This document shows positions 49,567-59,690 of a stretch of 64,000 nucleotides of DNA, one piece after another. Position 1 is the stretch's first letter; every line of letters begins with the position of its first letter. Below the pieces are notes generated by a model. That model made no database searches. It was not told where the DNA came from and was given only the letters and a program-made list of their open reading frames with translations. The position numbers and the translations under genes were made by a program. The DNA comes from Escherichia sp. E1V33 (GTDB lineage Bacteria; Pseudomonadota; Gammaproteobacteria; Enterobacterales; Enterobacteriaceae), in the NCBI RefSeq assembly GCF_004211955.1, contig NZ_RHJI01000015.1, forward strand, positions 124,001 through 188,000, in the 5' to 3' direction.

Positions 49567-49583
49567 TTAAGATTATTCCGCTG

Positions 49584-49623
49584 GCGGGGCGATTTATTTA
49601 CGTAAATCGGCCCGCTTTCTTTT
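49584..49623 (+). terminator. Terminator after speA
   Basis: A long stem (GCGGGGCGATTTA with TAAATCGGCCCGC, one mismatched pair) is followed by TTTCTTTTT, about 20 bp after the speA stop. Confidence 0.85.
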
Positions 49624-49711
49624 TATATATTCTTAAAAATAATCTGGCTGCTTTTCTTATTAAATAATCTCCCTACAATCGCTGCATTAATTAAATGCAG
49701 AGGGAACAGTA

Positions 49712-50443
49712 ATGAAAAAATGGAAGCTACGTGGTGCATTGATAGGATTAATTGTGCTGCTGACAGGGTGCGCCAGTAATGCGCAGTATAATAGTAGCGC
49801 ATCTGGCAATGTCGGCACAGCCTGGGGTGGGGACGTTCACTCAACAGTACAAGGCGTATCTGCTGAACGCGCCTGGCGCGACCCGGCAGAGATGATAGTG
49901 ATTAACTACTCGACGAACATTCCTTCCGGCTACGATCGCGTTTACAGCATTCGTATTAACGAACTGGAATATGCTATTCGTGATGCTAATTTTAATTCTC
50001 TACCTATTACTCGAGTGTATGATTCATCAAATAATGAACCACGCTATATTGTTCATGCCAGAGTGGGGATGAATTATCAATTATATGTCCGTAACTACAG
50101 CCGGAACACTAACTACGAGATCGTCGCTACGGTAGATGGGCTGGATGTTCTGAACGGCAAGCAAGGTTCGCTGAATAACAACGGCTATATTGTGAATGCC
50201 GGAGATTCGTTAGCGATTAAAGGATTCCGCAAAGATAAACATACCGAAGCGGCTTTTCAGTTCGCCAACGTTGTTGATTCCTACGCAGCCAATTCGGCGC
50301 AAGGCGATGTGCGTAATACCGGTGTAATAGGCTTTGCCGCCTTTGAATTACAAGGCCAGGCGCAAAACGCGCTGCCACCGTGCTCTGGACAAGCCTTTCC
50401 GGCAGATAACAATGGCTATGCGCCGCCACCGTGTCGGAAATAG
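49712..50443 (+). CDS. Lipoprotein of unknown function between speA and speB
   Basis: This 243-residue protein has a lipoprotein signal with lipobox LLTGC (Cys about 19) and no Asp at +2, so outer-membrane sorting is expected. The mature part is rich in N, S, Y and G with a beta-strand pattern (YIVHARVGMNYQLYVRNYSR, YEIVATVDGLDVLNGKQGS). It ends in a repeated LPPCSGQ and APPPCRK motif with two cysteines. The VDGLDVLNGK segment resembles sequences seen in envelope or pilus-secretion-associated proteins, but I cannot name it. It is flanked by terminators on both sides, so it is its own unit. I do not recall it at this place in K-12, suggesting strain-variable content. Confidence 0.75.
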   Translation: MKKWKLRGALIGLIVLLTGCASNAQYNSSASGNVGTAWGGDVHSTVQGVSAERAWRDPAEMIVINYSTNIPSGYDRVYSIRINELEYAIRDANFNSLPITRVYDSSNNEPRYIVHARVGMNYQLYVRNYSRNTNYEIVATVDGLDVLNGKQGSLNNNGYIVNAGDSLAIKGFRKDKHTEAAFQFANVVDSYAANSAQGDVRNTGVIGFAAFELQGQAQNALPPCSGQAFPADNNGYAPPPCRK

Positions 50444-50508
50444 CAACCTCGCTTGATGCCTCGCCCATTTAAGGCGATAATTAGCACAAACTTGTGTTTC
50501 GCAAATCC

Positions 50509-50550
50509 AACCCTTCCTCGTCGGGCCTAACGACGCGGAAGGGTTTTTTT
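50509..50550 (+). terminator. Terminator upstream of speB
   Basis: A 9-bp stem (AACCCTTCC with GGAAGGGTT) with an inner CGTCG/CGACG pairing is followed by a run of seven T. It would block most read-through from speA and the lipoprotein gene into speB. Confidence 0.85.
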
Positions 50551-50578
50551 ATATCGACTTTGTAATAGGAGTCCATCC

Positions 50579-51499
50579 ATGAGCACCTTAGGTCATCAAT
50601 ACGATAACTCACTGGTTTCCAACGCCTTTGGTTTTTTACGCCTGCCGATGAACTTCCAGCCGTATGACAGCGATGCTGACTGGGTGATTACTGGCGTGCC
50701 GTTCGATATGGCCACTTCTGGTCGTGCGGGTGGACGCCACGGTCCAGCAGCTATTCGTCAGGTTTCGACGAATCTGGCCTGGGAACACAACCGCTTCCCG
50801 TGGAATTTCGACATGCGCGAGCGTCTGAACGTGGTGGACTGCGGCGATCTGGTGTATGCCTTCGGCGATGCCCGTGAAATGAGCGAGAAACTGCAGGCGC
50901 ACGCCGAGAAGCTGCTGGCTGCCGGTAAGCGTATGCTCTCCTTCGGTGGTGACCATTTTGTTACGCTGCCGCTGCTGCGTGCTCATGCGAAGCATTTCGG
51001 CAAAATGGCGCTGGTACACTTTGACGCCCACACCGATACTTACGCGAACGGTTGTGAATTTGACCACGGCACCATGTTCTATACCGCGCCGAAAGAAGGT
51101 CTGATCGACCCGAATCATTCCGTGCAGATTGGTATTCGTACCGAGTTTGATAAAGACAACGGCTTTACCGTGCTGGACGCCTGCCAGGTGAACGATCGCA
51201 GCGTGGATGACGTTATCGCCCAGGTGAAACAGATTGTGGGTGATATGCCGGTTTACCTGACCTTTGATATCGACTGCCTGGATCCTGCTTTTGCACCAGG
51301 CACCGGTACCCCGGTAATTGGCGGCCTGACCTCCGATCGCGCTATTAAACTGGTACGCGGCCTGAAAGATCTCAACATCGTTGGGATGGACGTAGTGGAA
51401 GTGGCTCCGGCATACGATCAGTCGGAAATCACCGCTCTGGCTGCGGCGACGCTGGCGCTGGAGATGCTGTATATTCAGGCGGCGAAAAAGGGCGAGTAA
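50579..51499 (+). CDS. speB: SpeB, agmatinase
   Basis: SpeB hydrolyses agmatine to putrescine and urea. The 306-residue protein belongs to the arginase family and has all manganese motifs: [17 protein letters not shown] and [19 protein letters not shown]. It completes the arginine-to-putrescine route started by SpeA. The start has a TAGGAG ribosome binding site. Confidence 0.97.
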   Translation: MSTLGHQYDNSLVSNAFGFLRLPMNFQPYDSDADWVITGVPFDMATSGRAGGRHGPAAIRQVSTNLAWEHNRFPWNFDMRERLNVVDCGDLVYAFGDAREMSEKLQAHAEKLLAAGKRMLSFGGDHFVTLPLLRAHAKHFGKMALVHFDAHTDTYANGCEFDHGTMFYTAPKEGLIDPNHSVQIGIRTEFDKDNGFTVLDACQVNDRSVDDVIAQVKQIVGDMPVYLTFDIDCLDPAFAPGTGTPVIGGLTSDRAIKLVRGLKDLNIVGMDVVEVAPAYDQSEITALAAATLALEMLYIQAAKKGE

Positions 51500-51524
51500 G
51501 CGCCGGATAAGCAGCGCTCGGGTA

Positions 51525-51696
51525 AAATGTGCCATTAATGTCGGATGCGGCGTGAGCGCCTTATCCGACCTACGTTCGGCACCCGTAGGCCGGATAAGAT
51601 GCGCCAGCATCGCATCCGGCAATGCGCACGAGGTAACAAATGTGCCATTAATGTCAGATGCGGCGTGAACGCCTTATCTGACCTACGTTCAGCACC
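51525..51696. repeat. REP/BIME array with a 59-bp direct duplication between speB and loiP
   Basis: Two 59-bp near-identical copies (51525 to 51583 and 51638 to 51696) each contain a REP hairpin, separated by an inverted REP unit. The copies differ at about four positions, some of which are paired in the hairpin stem. Confidence 0.9.
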
Positions 51697-51704
51697 ACAA
51701 GGCT

Positions 51705-52463
51705 TTACTTAACTCCGTCCGCGCTCATACGATCGCGAATATGCTGGGCGCGTTCGGCGGATGCTGGATGGTCGTCAAACATTGAGCTTTGGCGACCTTC
51801 TTCCAGTTTTGCCAGTTTTTCAAAGCTGGTGGCAAGACCTGCCGGACTGATACCGCGTTGGCGCAGTAAATCGTAGGAGTAATCATCCGCCTCTGCTTCC
51901 TGGCGCTGGGAGAATTGCGAATTGACTAATTTCTCGCCCAGATCACCAAGCTGTGATTGCGATAAACTGCCGACGATACCGCCCGCAGAGGCCGCCGCGA
52001 CTCGCACTGCGTTGGTACCAAGTGCTACCTGCATCCCTTTCTTCACATGCCCCAATGCCACGTGCCCCATTTCGTGACCGATCACCGCTTCGACTTCGTT
52101 ATCAGTCATCATATCCATTAAGCCGCTATAGACGCGGATGCAACCGTTGGCCATTGCAAAGGCATTTACATCCTTCGCCATATACACTTTGTAATTTACC
52201 GGCTGACCGTTGATGTTATTGCCCAGCGCATTAGCAATGGTGGTCAGACGTTTAGCATATTCACTACCGTCTGGCGCAATCGTCGCCTTGCTGTCCATCT
52301 CCTGGCATGCCTGATCGCTCAGGGCTTTCACCTGCGCATCGCTCAAACTGTAAGCCTGAAAAGCTTCCGCTCCTGATGAGAGCAGTCCACTGGAGTCCAT
52401 ATTCTGACAACCGGTCAATACCGTTGCCACGCTCATTGCTACCAATAAGGCGCGAATTTTCAT
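51705..52463 (-). CDS. loiP: LoiP (YggG), outer-membrane-associated zinc metalloprotease
   Basis: LoiP is an M48 metalloprotease lipoprotein expressed under low osmolarity. The 252-residue protein has a lipobox LTGC (Cys about 19), the zinc motif HEMGHVALGH near residue 130 and the third-ligand region RQEAEADDYSYDLL. The ATG at 52463, with a GGAAGAG ribosome binding site, gives MKIRALLVAM; six more codons are open upstream. It is divergent from tktA. Confidence 0.95.
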   Translation of the reverse strand: MKIRALLVAMSVATVLTGCQNMDSSGLLSSGAEAFQAYSLSDAQVKALSDQACQEMDSKATIAPDGSEYAKRLTTIANALGNNINGQPVNYKVYMAKDVNAFAMANGCIRVYSGLMDMMTDNEVEAVIGHEMGHVALGHVKKGMQVALGTNAVRVAAASAGGIVGSLSQSQLGDLGEKLVNSQFSQRQEAEADDYSYDLLRQRGISPAGLATSFEKLAKLEEGRQSSMFDDHPASAERAQHIRDRMSADGVK

Positions 52464-52740
52464 GTTTTCTCTTCCGCACAAGGTCAGGATTATTCTAAAA
52501 ATGCGCCGTTTGCAGGTGAATCGACGCTCGCCCTAAGTATAAGAAAAAGCGCAGCGGACGGGCGAGCAGATTGCGCAACATGCGAGCATGATCCAGAGAT
52601 TTCTGAAACGGCAAAAGGATGTTCCATGTACATGACGCGCGGCTTGGGGTAAATTGTTGGCAAATTTTCCGGCGTAGCCCAAAACGCGCTGTCGTCAAGT
52701 CGTTAAGGGCGTGCCCTTCATCATCCGATCTGGAGTCAAA

Positions 52741-54732
52741 ATGTCCTCACGTAAAGAGCTTGCCAATGCTATTCGTGCGCTGAGCATGGACGCAGTACAG
52801 AAAGCCAAATCCGGTCACCCGGGCGCCCCGATGGGTATGGCTGACATTGCCGAAGTCCTGTGGCGTGATTTCCTGAAACACAACCCGCAGAATCCGTCCT
52901 GGGCTGACCGTGACCGCTTCGTGCTGTCCAACGGCCACGGCTCCATGCTGATCTATAGCCTGCTGCACCTCACTGGTTATGATCTGCCAATGGAAGAACT
53001 GAAAAACTTCCGTCAGCTGCACTCCAAAACTCCGGGTCACCCGGAAGTTGGTTATACCGCAGGTGTAGAAACCACCACTGGTCCGCTGGGTCAGGGGATT
53101 GCCAACGCAGTCGGTATGGCGATTGCAGAAAAAACGCTGGCGGCGCAGTTTAACCGTCCGGGTCACGACATTGTCGACCACTACACCTACGCTTTCATGG
53201 GCGACGGCTGCATGATGGAAGGCATCTCCCACGAAGTTTGCTCTCTGGCAGGTACGCTGAAGCTGGGTAAACTGATTGCGTTCTACGATGACAACGGTAT
53301 TTCTATCGATGGTCACGTTGAAGGCTGGTTCACCGACGACACCGCAATGCGCTTCGAAGCCTACGGCTGGCACGTTATTCGCGACATCGACGGTCATGAC
53401 GCGGCATCCATCAAACGCGCAGTAGAAGAAGCGCGCGCAGTGACTGACAAACCGTCTCTGCTGATGTGCAAAACCATCATCGGTTTCGGTTCCCCGAACA
53501 AAGCCGGTACTCATGACTCCCACGGTGCGCCGCTGGGCGACGCTGAAATTGCACTGACCCGCGAACAGCTGGGCTGGAAATACGCGCCGTTCGAAATCCC
53601 GTCTGAAATCTATGCTCAGTGGGATGCGAAAGAAGCAGGTCAGGCGAAAGAGTCCGCATGGAACGAGAAATTCGCTGCTTACGCGAAAGCTTATCCGCAG
53701 GAAGCCGCTGAATTTACCCGCCGTATGAAAGGCGAAATGCCGTCTGACTTCGACGCCAAAGCGAAAGAGTTTATCGCTAAACTGCAGGCTAATCCGGCGA
53801 AAATCGCCAGCCGTAAAGCGTCTCAGAATGCTATCGAAGCGTTCGGTCCGCTGTTGCCTGAATTCCTCGGCGGCTCTGCTGACCTGGCACCGTCTAACCT
53901 GACCCTGTGGTCTGGTTCTAAAGCAATCAACGAAGATGCTGCGGGTAACTACATCCACTACGGTGTTCGCGAGTTCGGTATGACCGCGATTGCTAACGGT
54001 ATCTCCCTGCACGGTGGCTTCCTGCCGTACACCTCCACCTTCCTGATGTTCGTGGAATACGCACGTAACGCCGTACGTATGGCTGCGCTGATGAAACAGC
54101 GCCAGGTGATGGTTTACACCCACGACTCCATCGGTCTGGGCGAAGATGGCCCGACTCACCAGCCGGTAGAGCAGGTGGCTTCTCTGCGCGTGACCCCGAA
54201 CATGTCCACATGGCGTCCGTGTGACCAGGTTGAATCCGCGGTCGCGTGGAAATACGGCGTTGAGCGTCAGGACGGCCCGACCGCGCTGATCCTCTCCCGT
54301 CAGAACCTGGCGCAGCAGGAACGTACCGAAGAGCAGTTGGCAAACATCGCGCGCGGTGGCTATGTGCTGAAAGACTGTGCCGGCCAGCCGGAACTGATCT
54401 TCATCGCTACTGGTTCTGAAGTTGAACTGGCTGTCGCTGCATACGAAAAACTGACTGCCGAAGGCGTGAAAGCGCGCGTGGTTTCCATGCCGTCTACCGA
54501 CGCATTCGACAAGCAGGACGCGGCTTACCGTGAGTCTGTACTGCCGAAAGCGGTTACTGCACGCGTTGCGGTGGAAGCGGGTATTGCTGACTACTGGTAC
54601 AAGTATGTTGGCCTGAATGGCGCTATCATCGGTATGACCACCTTCGGTGAGTCAGCTCCGGCAGAGTTGCTGTTCGAAGAGTTCGGCTTCACCGTCGACA
54701 ACGTTGTTGCGAAAGCAAAAGAACTGCTGTAA
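52741..54732 (+). CDS. tktA: TktA, transketolase 1
   Basis: TktA transfers two-carbon ketol units in the pentose phosphate pathway using thiamine diphosphate. The 663-residue protein has the N-terminal [18 protein letters not shown], the TPP motif [13 protein letters not shown]...[10 protein letters not shown], the pyrimidine-domain [13 protein letters not shown] and the C-terminal domain. The ATG at 52741 gives [10 protein letters not shown]; ten upstream codons are open but do not fit. Codon use is strongly biased, as expected for a highly expressed gene. Confidence 0.97.
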   Translation: MSSRKELANAIRALSMDAVQKAKSGHPGAPMGMADIAEVLWRDFLKHNPQNPSWADRDRFVLSNGHGSMLIYSLLHLTGYDLPMEELKNFRQLHSKTPGHPEVGYTAGVETTTGPLGQGIANAVGMAIAEKTLAAQFNRPGHDIVDHYTYAFMGDGCMMEGISHEVCSLAGTLKLGKLIAFYDDNGISIDGHVEGWFTDDTAMRFEAYGWHVIRDIDGHDAASIKRAVEEARAVTDKPSLLMCKTIIGFGSPNKAGTHDSHGAPLGDAEIALTREQLGWKYAPFEIPSEIYAQWDAKEAGQAKESAWNEKFAAYAKAYPQEAAEFTRRMKGEMPSDFDAKAKEFIAKLQANPAKIASRKASQNAIEAFGPLLPEFLGGSADLAPSNLTLWSGSKAINEDAAGNYIHYGVREFGMTAIANGISLHGGFLPYTSTFLMFVEYARNAVRMAALMKQRQVMVYTHDSIGLGEDGPTHQPVEQVASLRVTPNMSTWRPCDQVESAVAWKYGVERQDGPTALILSRQNLAQQERTEEQLANIARGGYVLKDCAGQPELIFIATGSEVELAVAAYEKLTAEGVKARVVSMPSTDAFDKQDAAYRESVLPKAVTARVAVEAGIADYWYKYVGLNGAIIGMTTFGESAPAELLFEEFGFTVDNVVAKAKELL

Positions 54733-54751
54733 TTAGCATTTCGGGTAAAAA

Positions 54752-54773
54752 GGTCGCTTCGGCGACCTTTTTT
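54752..54773 (+). terminator. Terminator after tktA
   Basis: A perfect 6-bp stem (GGTCGC with GCGACC) with a stable TTCG tetraloop is followed by six T residues. Confidence 0.92.
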
Positions 54774-55045
54774 ATTACCTTGATATGTCCGTTTGCGGAC
54801 AAGCAATAGATAAAGCGTGTTGTAGATCACAAATATTTATATGCAATAAATATCAATTATGTAATATGCATCACGATATGCGTGTTGACATTTGTTGTTA
54901 TATTTATAACTCAATGTTATATAAGAAATTAATAATTCACTGTTTTCAAAACACCGGTTTCCCTGCTCAATTGCTTTCATTAAACCGCACGAGTATTTTA
55001 TTTTTACCGCCGGACGGTACCCTAAAAATAAAATAAGGATAATTT
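54774..55045 (+). promoter_or_regulatory. A+T-rich upstream region of the cmt operon
   Basis: No gene is seen. A TTGACA at 54885 to 54890 is a good -35 hexamer, but the nearest -10-like sequences are poorly spaced. This may relate to the cryptic state reported for cmt. Confidence 0.35.
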
Positions 55046-55489
55046 ATGCGGCTTAGTGATTATTTTCCAGAATCATCAATCTCAGTTATACATTCAGCAA
55101 AAGATTGGCAGGAAGCTATCGATTTCTCGATGGTATCATTGCTGGATAAAAACTATATCAGCGAGAATTACATTCAGGCAATTAAAGATTCCACCATTAA
55201 CAATGGCCCTTATTATATTCTCGCACCAGGCGTGGCAATGCCTCATGCGCGACCGGAATGTGGGGCGCTTAAAACCGGGATGTCTTTGACATTACTTGAA
55301 CAAGGTGTTTATTTTCCGGGGAATGACGAACCAATTAAATTACTCATCGGACTCTCTGCTGCCGATGCCGATTCGCACATTGGCGCTATTCAGGCGTTAA
55401 GTGAATTACTGTGCGAAGAAGAAATACTCGAACAACTCTTAACAGCATCATCAGAAAAACAATTAGCGGACATTATCAGCCGCGGATAA
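55046..55489 (+). CDS. cmtB: CmtB, mannitol-type PTS enzyme IIA (cryptic)
   Basis: CmtB is a PTS IIA protein that would pass phosphate from HPr to CmtA. The 147-residue protein has the IIA active-site segment GVAMPHARPECGAL with the phospho-histidine near residue 70. It is the first gene of a six-gene run cmtB-cmtA-yggP-yggF-yggD-yggC. In K-12 the cmt system is described as cryptic. Confidence 0.94.
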   Translation: MRLSDYFPESSISVIHSAKDWQEAIDFSMVSLLDKNYISENYIQAIKDSTINNGPYYILAPGVAMPHARPECGALKTGMSLTLLEQGVYFPGNDEPIKLLIGLSAADADSHIGAIQALSELLCEEEILEQLLTASSEKQLADIISRG

Positions 55490-55516
55490 TTACTCTCTCC
55501 TCTACAGGATTATACT

Positions 55517-56905
55517 ATGGAAAACAAGTCTGCTCGTGCAAAGGTCCAGGCTTTTGGGGGCTTTTTGACGGCAATGGTCATCCCCAATATCGGTGCTTTT
55601 ATTGCCTGGGGCTTTATAACTGCGTTATTTATTCCCACCGGTTGGCTGCCGAATGAACATTTCGCCAAAATTGTCGGCCCGATGATTACCTATTTATTGC
55701 CCGTGATGATTGGTTCTACTGGTGGTCATCTGGTCGGCGGTAAACGCGGCGCGGTAATGGGGGGAATAGGGACGATTGGCGTTATTGTCGGTGCTGAAAT
55801 TCCGATGTTCCTTGGCTCAATGATCATGGGGCCGTTAGGTGGGCTGGTCATAAAATATGTCGATAAGGCACTGGAGAAACGCATACCTGCTGGTTTTGAG
55901 ATGGTAATCAATAACTTCTCATTAGGTATCGCGGGGATGATCCTCTGTCTGTTGGGTTTTGAAGTTATCGGCCCGGCGGTATTAATTGCCAATACTTTCG
56001 TCAAAGAGTGTATTGAGGCGCTGGTACATGCGGGCTATCTGCCTTTGCTGTCAGTCATCAATGAACCGGCGAAAGTGCTTTTCCTCAATAACGCGATCGA
56101 TCAGGGGGTCTATTACCCGTTGGGGATGCAACAGGCATCAGTTAATGGCAAATCCATCTTCTTTATGGTGGCGTCCAACCCTGGGCCTGGCTTAGGGCTG
56201 CTGCTGGCATTCACTCTGTTTGGTAAAGGGATGAGTAAGCGCTCTGCACCTGGTGCGATGATTATTCACTTCCTCGGTGGGATCCACGAACTGTATTTCC
56301 CGTATGTGCTGATGAAGCCGTTGACTATTATCGCCATGATTGCGGGCGGTATGTCTGGCACCTGGATGTTTAATTTACTGGACGGTGGTCTGGTGGCTGG
56401 CCCAAGTCCGGGGTCTATCTTTGCTTACCTGGCACTGACGCCGAAAGGCTCGTTCCTGGCGACAATTGCAGGAGTTACGGTAGGCACGCTGGTGTCCTTT
56501 GTCATCACTTCCCTGATACTGAAGATGGAAAAAACAGTGGAGACTGAGAGTGAAGATGAATTTACCGAGTCAGCCAATGCAGTTAAAGCAATGAAGCAGG
56601 AAGGTGCATTTTCGTTAAGCCGTGTTAAGCGTATCGCCTTTGTTTGCGATGCGGGGATGGGCTCCAGTGCGATGGGCGCGACCACCTTCCGTAAACGCCT
56701 GGAAAAAGCGGGGCTGGCAATTGAAGTAAAACATTACGCGATAGAAAACGTGCCTGCGGATGCGGATATCGTCGTTACTCATGCCAGTCTGGAAGGGCGC
56801 GTGAAACGTGTGACGGATAAGCCACTGATATTGATTAATAACTATATCGGTGACCCGAAACTCGACACTTTATTTAATCAATTAACCGCCGAACATAAAC
56901 ACTGA
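55517..56905 (+). CDS. cmtA: CmtA, mannitol-type PTS enzyme IICB (cryptic)
   Basis: CmtA is a 462-residue membrane permease with a IIC domain (about 1-340; start ENKSARAKVQAFGGFLTAMV, conserved GGIHELYFPYVLM) and a C-terminal IIB domain with the phospho-cysteine in VCDAGMGSSAMG near residue 377. No IIA domain is fused; CmtB supplies it. True substrate is uncertain. Confidence 0.94.
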   Translation: MENKSARAKVQAFGGFLTAMVIPNIGAFIAWGFITALFIPTGWLPNEHFAKIVGPMITYLLPVMIGSTGGHLVGGKRGAVMGGIGTIGVIVGAEIPMFLGSMIMGPLGGLVIKYVDKALEKRIPAGFEMVINNFSLGIAGMILCLLGFEVIGPAVLIANTFVKECIEALVHAGYLPLLSVINEPAKVLFLNNAIDQGVYYPLGMQQASVNGKSIFFMVASNPGPGLGLLLAFTLFGKGMSKRSAPGAMIIHFLGGIHELYFPYVLMKPLTIIAMIAGGMSGTWMFNLLDGGLVAGPSPGSIFAYLALTPKGSFLATIAGVTVGTLVSFVITSLILKMEKTVETESEDEFTESANAVKAMKQEGAFSLSRVKRIAFVCDAGMGSSAMGATTFRKRLEKAGLAIEVKHYAIENVPADADIVVTHASLEGRVKRVTDKPLILINNYIGDPKLDTLFNQLTAEHKH

Positions 56906-56919
56906 TTACAGAGGTAAAA

Positions 56920-58197
56920 ATGAAAACCAAAGTTGCTGCTATTTATGGCAAGCGGGATGTCCGTCTGCGCGAATTTGAATTGCCAGAAATTACTGATAAC
57001 GAACTGTTGGTCAGTGTTATTTCTGACAGCGTCTGTTTATCGACCTGGAAAGCGGCGTTACTCGGCAGTGAACATAAACGTGTACCCGACGATTTAGAAA
57101 ATCATCCGGTCATTACCGGGCATGAATGCGCCGGGGTTATTGTCGAAGTGGGTAAAAATCTCACCGACAAATATAAAAAAGGTCAGCGTTTTGTATTGCA
57201 ACCGGCGATGGGGTTACCAAGCGGATATTCAGCGGGCTACAGCTACGAATATTTTGGCGGTAACGCCACCTATATGATTATTCCCGAGATCGCCATTAAT
57301 CTGGGCTGCGTATTACCGTATCACGGCTCTTATTTTGCTGCGGCGTCGTTGGCAGAGCCTATGTGCTGCATTATTGGCGCTTACCATGCCAATTATCACA
57401 CCACGCAATATGTTTATGAGCATCGCATGGGCGTCAAACCTGGCGGCAATATTGCGCTGCTGGCGTGTGCTGGGCCGATGGGGATTGGCGCTATCGATTA
57501 CGCCATTAACGGCGGTATGCAACCGTCGCGGGTGGTGGTGGTCGATATCGACGACAAACGCCTGGCACAGGTGCAGAAGCTGCTGCCGGTGGAGCTGGCG
57601 GCCAGTAAAGGCATTGAGCTGGTGTATGTGAATACTAAAGGAATGGACGATCCGGTACAGAAGCTGCGGGCGCTGACAGGAGATGCCGGGTTCGATGATG
57701 TGTTTGTCTATGCAGCGGTGCCTGCTGTCGTTGAGATGGCTGACGAATTACTGGCGGAAGATGGCTGCCTGAACTTCTTTGCCGGGCCAACGGATAAAAA
57801 CTTCAAAGTGCCGTTTAATTTCTACAACGTTCATTACAACAGCACGCACGTCGTCGGTACGTCCGGCGGTTCAACAGATGATATGAAAGAGGCGATTGCG
57901 CTAAGCGCCACGGGGCAGTTGCAGCCGTCCTTTATGGTGACCCATATCGGTGGGCTGGATGCGGTGCCAGAAACCGTGCTCAATTTGCCGGATATCCCTG
58001 GCGGCAAAAAGCTCATTTACAACGGCGTCACCATGCCGCTGACCGCCATTGCCGATTTTGCCGAAAAAGGCAAAACCGATCCGCTATTTAAAGAGCTGGC
58101 GCGGTTGGTTGAGGAAACGCACGGTATCTGGAATGAGCAGGCCGAGAAATATCTGCTGGCGCAATTTGGCGTTGATATTGGGGAGGCCGCGCAATGA
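56920..58197 (+). CDS. yggP: YggP, zinc-dependent sugar-alcohol dehydrogenase-like protein
   Basis: This 425-residue protein has the medium-chain dehydrogenase layout: a GroES-like part with GHECAGVIVEVG near residue 67, an unusually long middle segment, and a Rossmann part with ALLACAGPMGIGAIDYA and VVVDIDDKRL. It probably oxidises a polyol phosphate produced by the PTS pair; the substrate is unproven. It lies 14 bp after cmtA and overlaps yggF by 4 bp (ATGA). Confidence 0.9.
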   Translation: MKTKVAAIYGKRDVRLREFELPEITDNELLVSVISDSVCLSTWKAALLGSEHKRVPDDLENHPVITGHECAGVIVEVGKNLTDKYKKGQRFVLQPAMGLPSGYSAGYSYEYFGGNATYMIIPEIAINLGCVLPYHGSYFAAASLAEPMCCIIGAYHANYHTTQYVYEHRMGVKPGGNIALLACAGPMGIGAIDYAINGGMQPSRVVVVDIDDKRLAQVQKLLPVELAASKGIELVYVNTKGMDDPVQKLRALTGDAGFDDVFVYAAVPAVVEMADELLAEDGCLNFFAGPTDKNFKVPFNFYNVHYNSTHVVGTSGGSTDDMKEAIALSATGQLQPSFMVTHIGGLDAVPETVLNLPDIPGGKKLIYNGVTMPLTAIADFAEKGKTDPLFKELARLVEETHGIWNEQAEKYLLAQFGVDIGEAAQ

Positions 58198-59159
58198 TGT
58201 CCCTGGCGTGGCCATTATTTCGCGTTACGGAGCAGGCAGCGTTGGCTGCCTGGCCGCAAACCGGATGTGGCGACAAAAACAAAATCGATGGCCTGGCGGT
58301 CACCGCGATGCGCCAGGCATTAAACGACGTCGCTTTTCGTGGGCAAGTGGTTATCGGCGAGGGAGAAATTGACCACGCGCCGATGCTGTGGATTGGCGAA
58401 GAGGTGGGCAAAGGCGATGGGCCAGAAGTCGATATCGCGGTTGACCCGATTGAAGGCACGCGGATGGTGGCGATGGGGCAGAGTAATGCGCTGGCGGTAA
58501 TGGCCTTCGCCCCACGAGACAGCCTGCTACACGCGCCCGATATGTATATGAAAAAGCTGGTCGTTAATCGGCTGGCGGCGGGCGCGATTGATCTGTCTTT
58601 GCCCCTGGCGGACAACTTGCGTAACGTGGCGAAAGCGTTAGGCAAACCGCTGGACAAGCTGCGCATGGTTACGCTGGATAAACCGCGCCTGAGTGCCGCG
58701 ATTGAGGAAGCAACACAGCTGGGCGTGAAGGTTTTTGCTCTTCCGGATGGCGATGTTGCGGCCAGCGTGCTGACCTGCTGGCAGGATAATCCTTACGATG
58801 TGATGTACACCATCGGTGGCGCGCCGGAGGGGGTTATTTCTGCCTGTGCTGTTAAAGCGTTAGGTGGGGATATGCAGGCCGAGCTGATTGATTTTTGTCA
58901 GGCCAAAGGAGATTACACGGAAAATCGCCAGGTGGCAGAACAAGAACGCCAGCGTTGTAAGGAAATGGGCGTTGAAGTTAACCGTGTGTACTCGCTCGAC
59001 GAACTGGTGAGGGGGAAAGATATCCTCTTTAGCGCGACGGGCGTCACGGGCGGAGATCTGGTGAACGGTATCCAACAGACGGCGAATGGTGTGCGGACGC
59101 AGACATTACTAATCGGCGGCGCGGATCAAACGTGTAATATAATAGACTCCCTGCATTGA
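58194..59159 (+). CDS. yggF: YggF, class II fructose-1,6-bisphosphatase (GlpX-like)
   Basis: YggF is a paralogue of GlpX that hydrolyses fructose 1,6-bisphosphate with manganese. The 321-residue protein has GEGEIDHAPMLWIGE, the metal site VDIAVDPIEGTRMVA near 80-95, MYTIGGAPEGVISA and the GVTGGDLVNGI segment. In this operon it may act on the bisphosphate of another sugar. It is translationally coupled to yggP. Confidence 0.94.
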   Translation: MMSLAWPLFRVTEQAALAAWPQTGCGDKNKIDGLAVTAMRQALNDVAFRGQVVIGEGEIDHAPMLWIGEEVGKGDGPEVDIAVDPIEGTRMVAMGQSNALAVMAFAPRDSLLHAPDMYMKKLVVNRLAAGAIDLSLPLADNLRNVAKALGKPLDKLRMVTLDKPRLSAAIEEATQLGVKVFALPDGDVAASVLTCWQDNPYDVMYTIGGAPEGVISACAVKALGGDMQAELIDFCQAKGDYTENRQVAEQERQRCKEMGVEVNRVYSLDELVRGKDILFSATGVTGGDLVNGIQQTANGVRTQTLLIGGADQTCNIIDSLH

Positions 59160-59180
59160 TGGTGATCTATCGGAAGACCA

Positions 59181-59690
59181 ATGGCGACGCTGACAGAAGA
59201 TGATGTGCTTGAGCAACTGGATGCACAGGACAATTTATTTTCATTTATGAAAACTGCGCATACCATTTTGCTCCAGGGGATACGCCAGTTTCTGCCGTCG
59301 CTGTTTGTCGATAACGATGAAGAGATCGTCGAATATGCAGTGAAGCCGTTGCTCGCCCAAAGTGGCCCGCTTGACGATATTGATGTTGCGCTGCGTTTGA
59401 TTTATGCGCTGGGGAAAATGGATAAATGGCTGTACGCCGATATCACGCATTTTTCCCAGTTCTGGCATTACCTGAACGAACAGGATGAAACGCCAGGATT
59501 TACCGATGACATGACCTGGGATTTTATCAGCAACGTCAATAGCATAACCCGCAATGCGACTCTCTATGACGCGTTAAAAGCGATGAAATTCGCCGATTTC
59601 GCCGTCTGGTCAGAGGCGCGTTTTACCGGGATGGTCAAAACGGCGCTGACGCTGGCAGTAACGACAACTTTAAAGGAATTAACGCCGTGA
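59181..59690 (+). CDS. fumE: YggD (FumE), MtlR-family protein with reported fumarase activity
   Basis: This 169-residue protein is related to the mannitol operon repressor MtlR (RQFLPSLFVDNDEEIVEYAV, SGPLDDIDVALRLIYALG). E. coli YggD has been reported to be a fumarase (FumE) in enzyme screens. In a mannitol-type PTS operon a regulatory role is equally natural. It overlaps yggC by 4 bp. Confidence 0.88.
   Translation: MATLTEDDVLEQLDAQDNLFSFMKTAHTILLQGIRQFLPSLFVDNDEEIVEYAVKPLLAQSGPLDDIDVALRLIYALGKMDKWLYADITHFSQFWHYLNEQDETPGFTDDMTWDFISNVNSITRNATLYDALKAMKFADFAVWSEARFTGMVKTALTLAVTTTLKELTP

Noticed and set aside
49623..49844. A minus-strand 73-codon frame near the lipoprotein gene
   Set aside because: It overlaps the lipobox-containing start of the plus-strand lipoprotein gene and the speA terminator; no coding features.
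52747..54159. A 470-codon open frame on the minus strand
   Set aside because: It lies fully antisense to tktA. Long antisense frames are common opposite strongly codon-biased genes, and its product has no recognisable motif.
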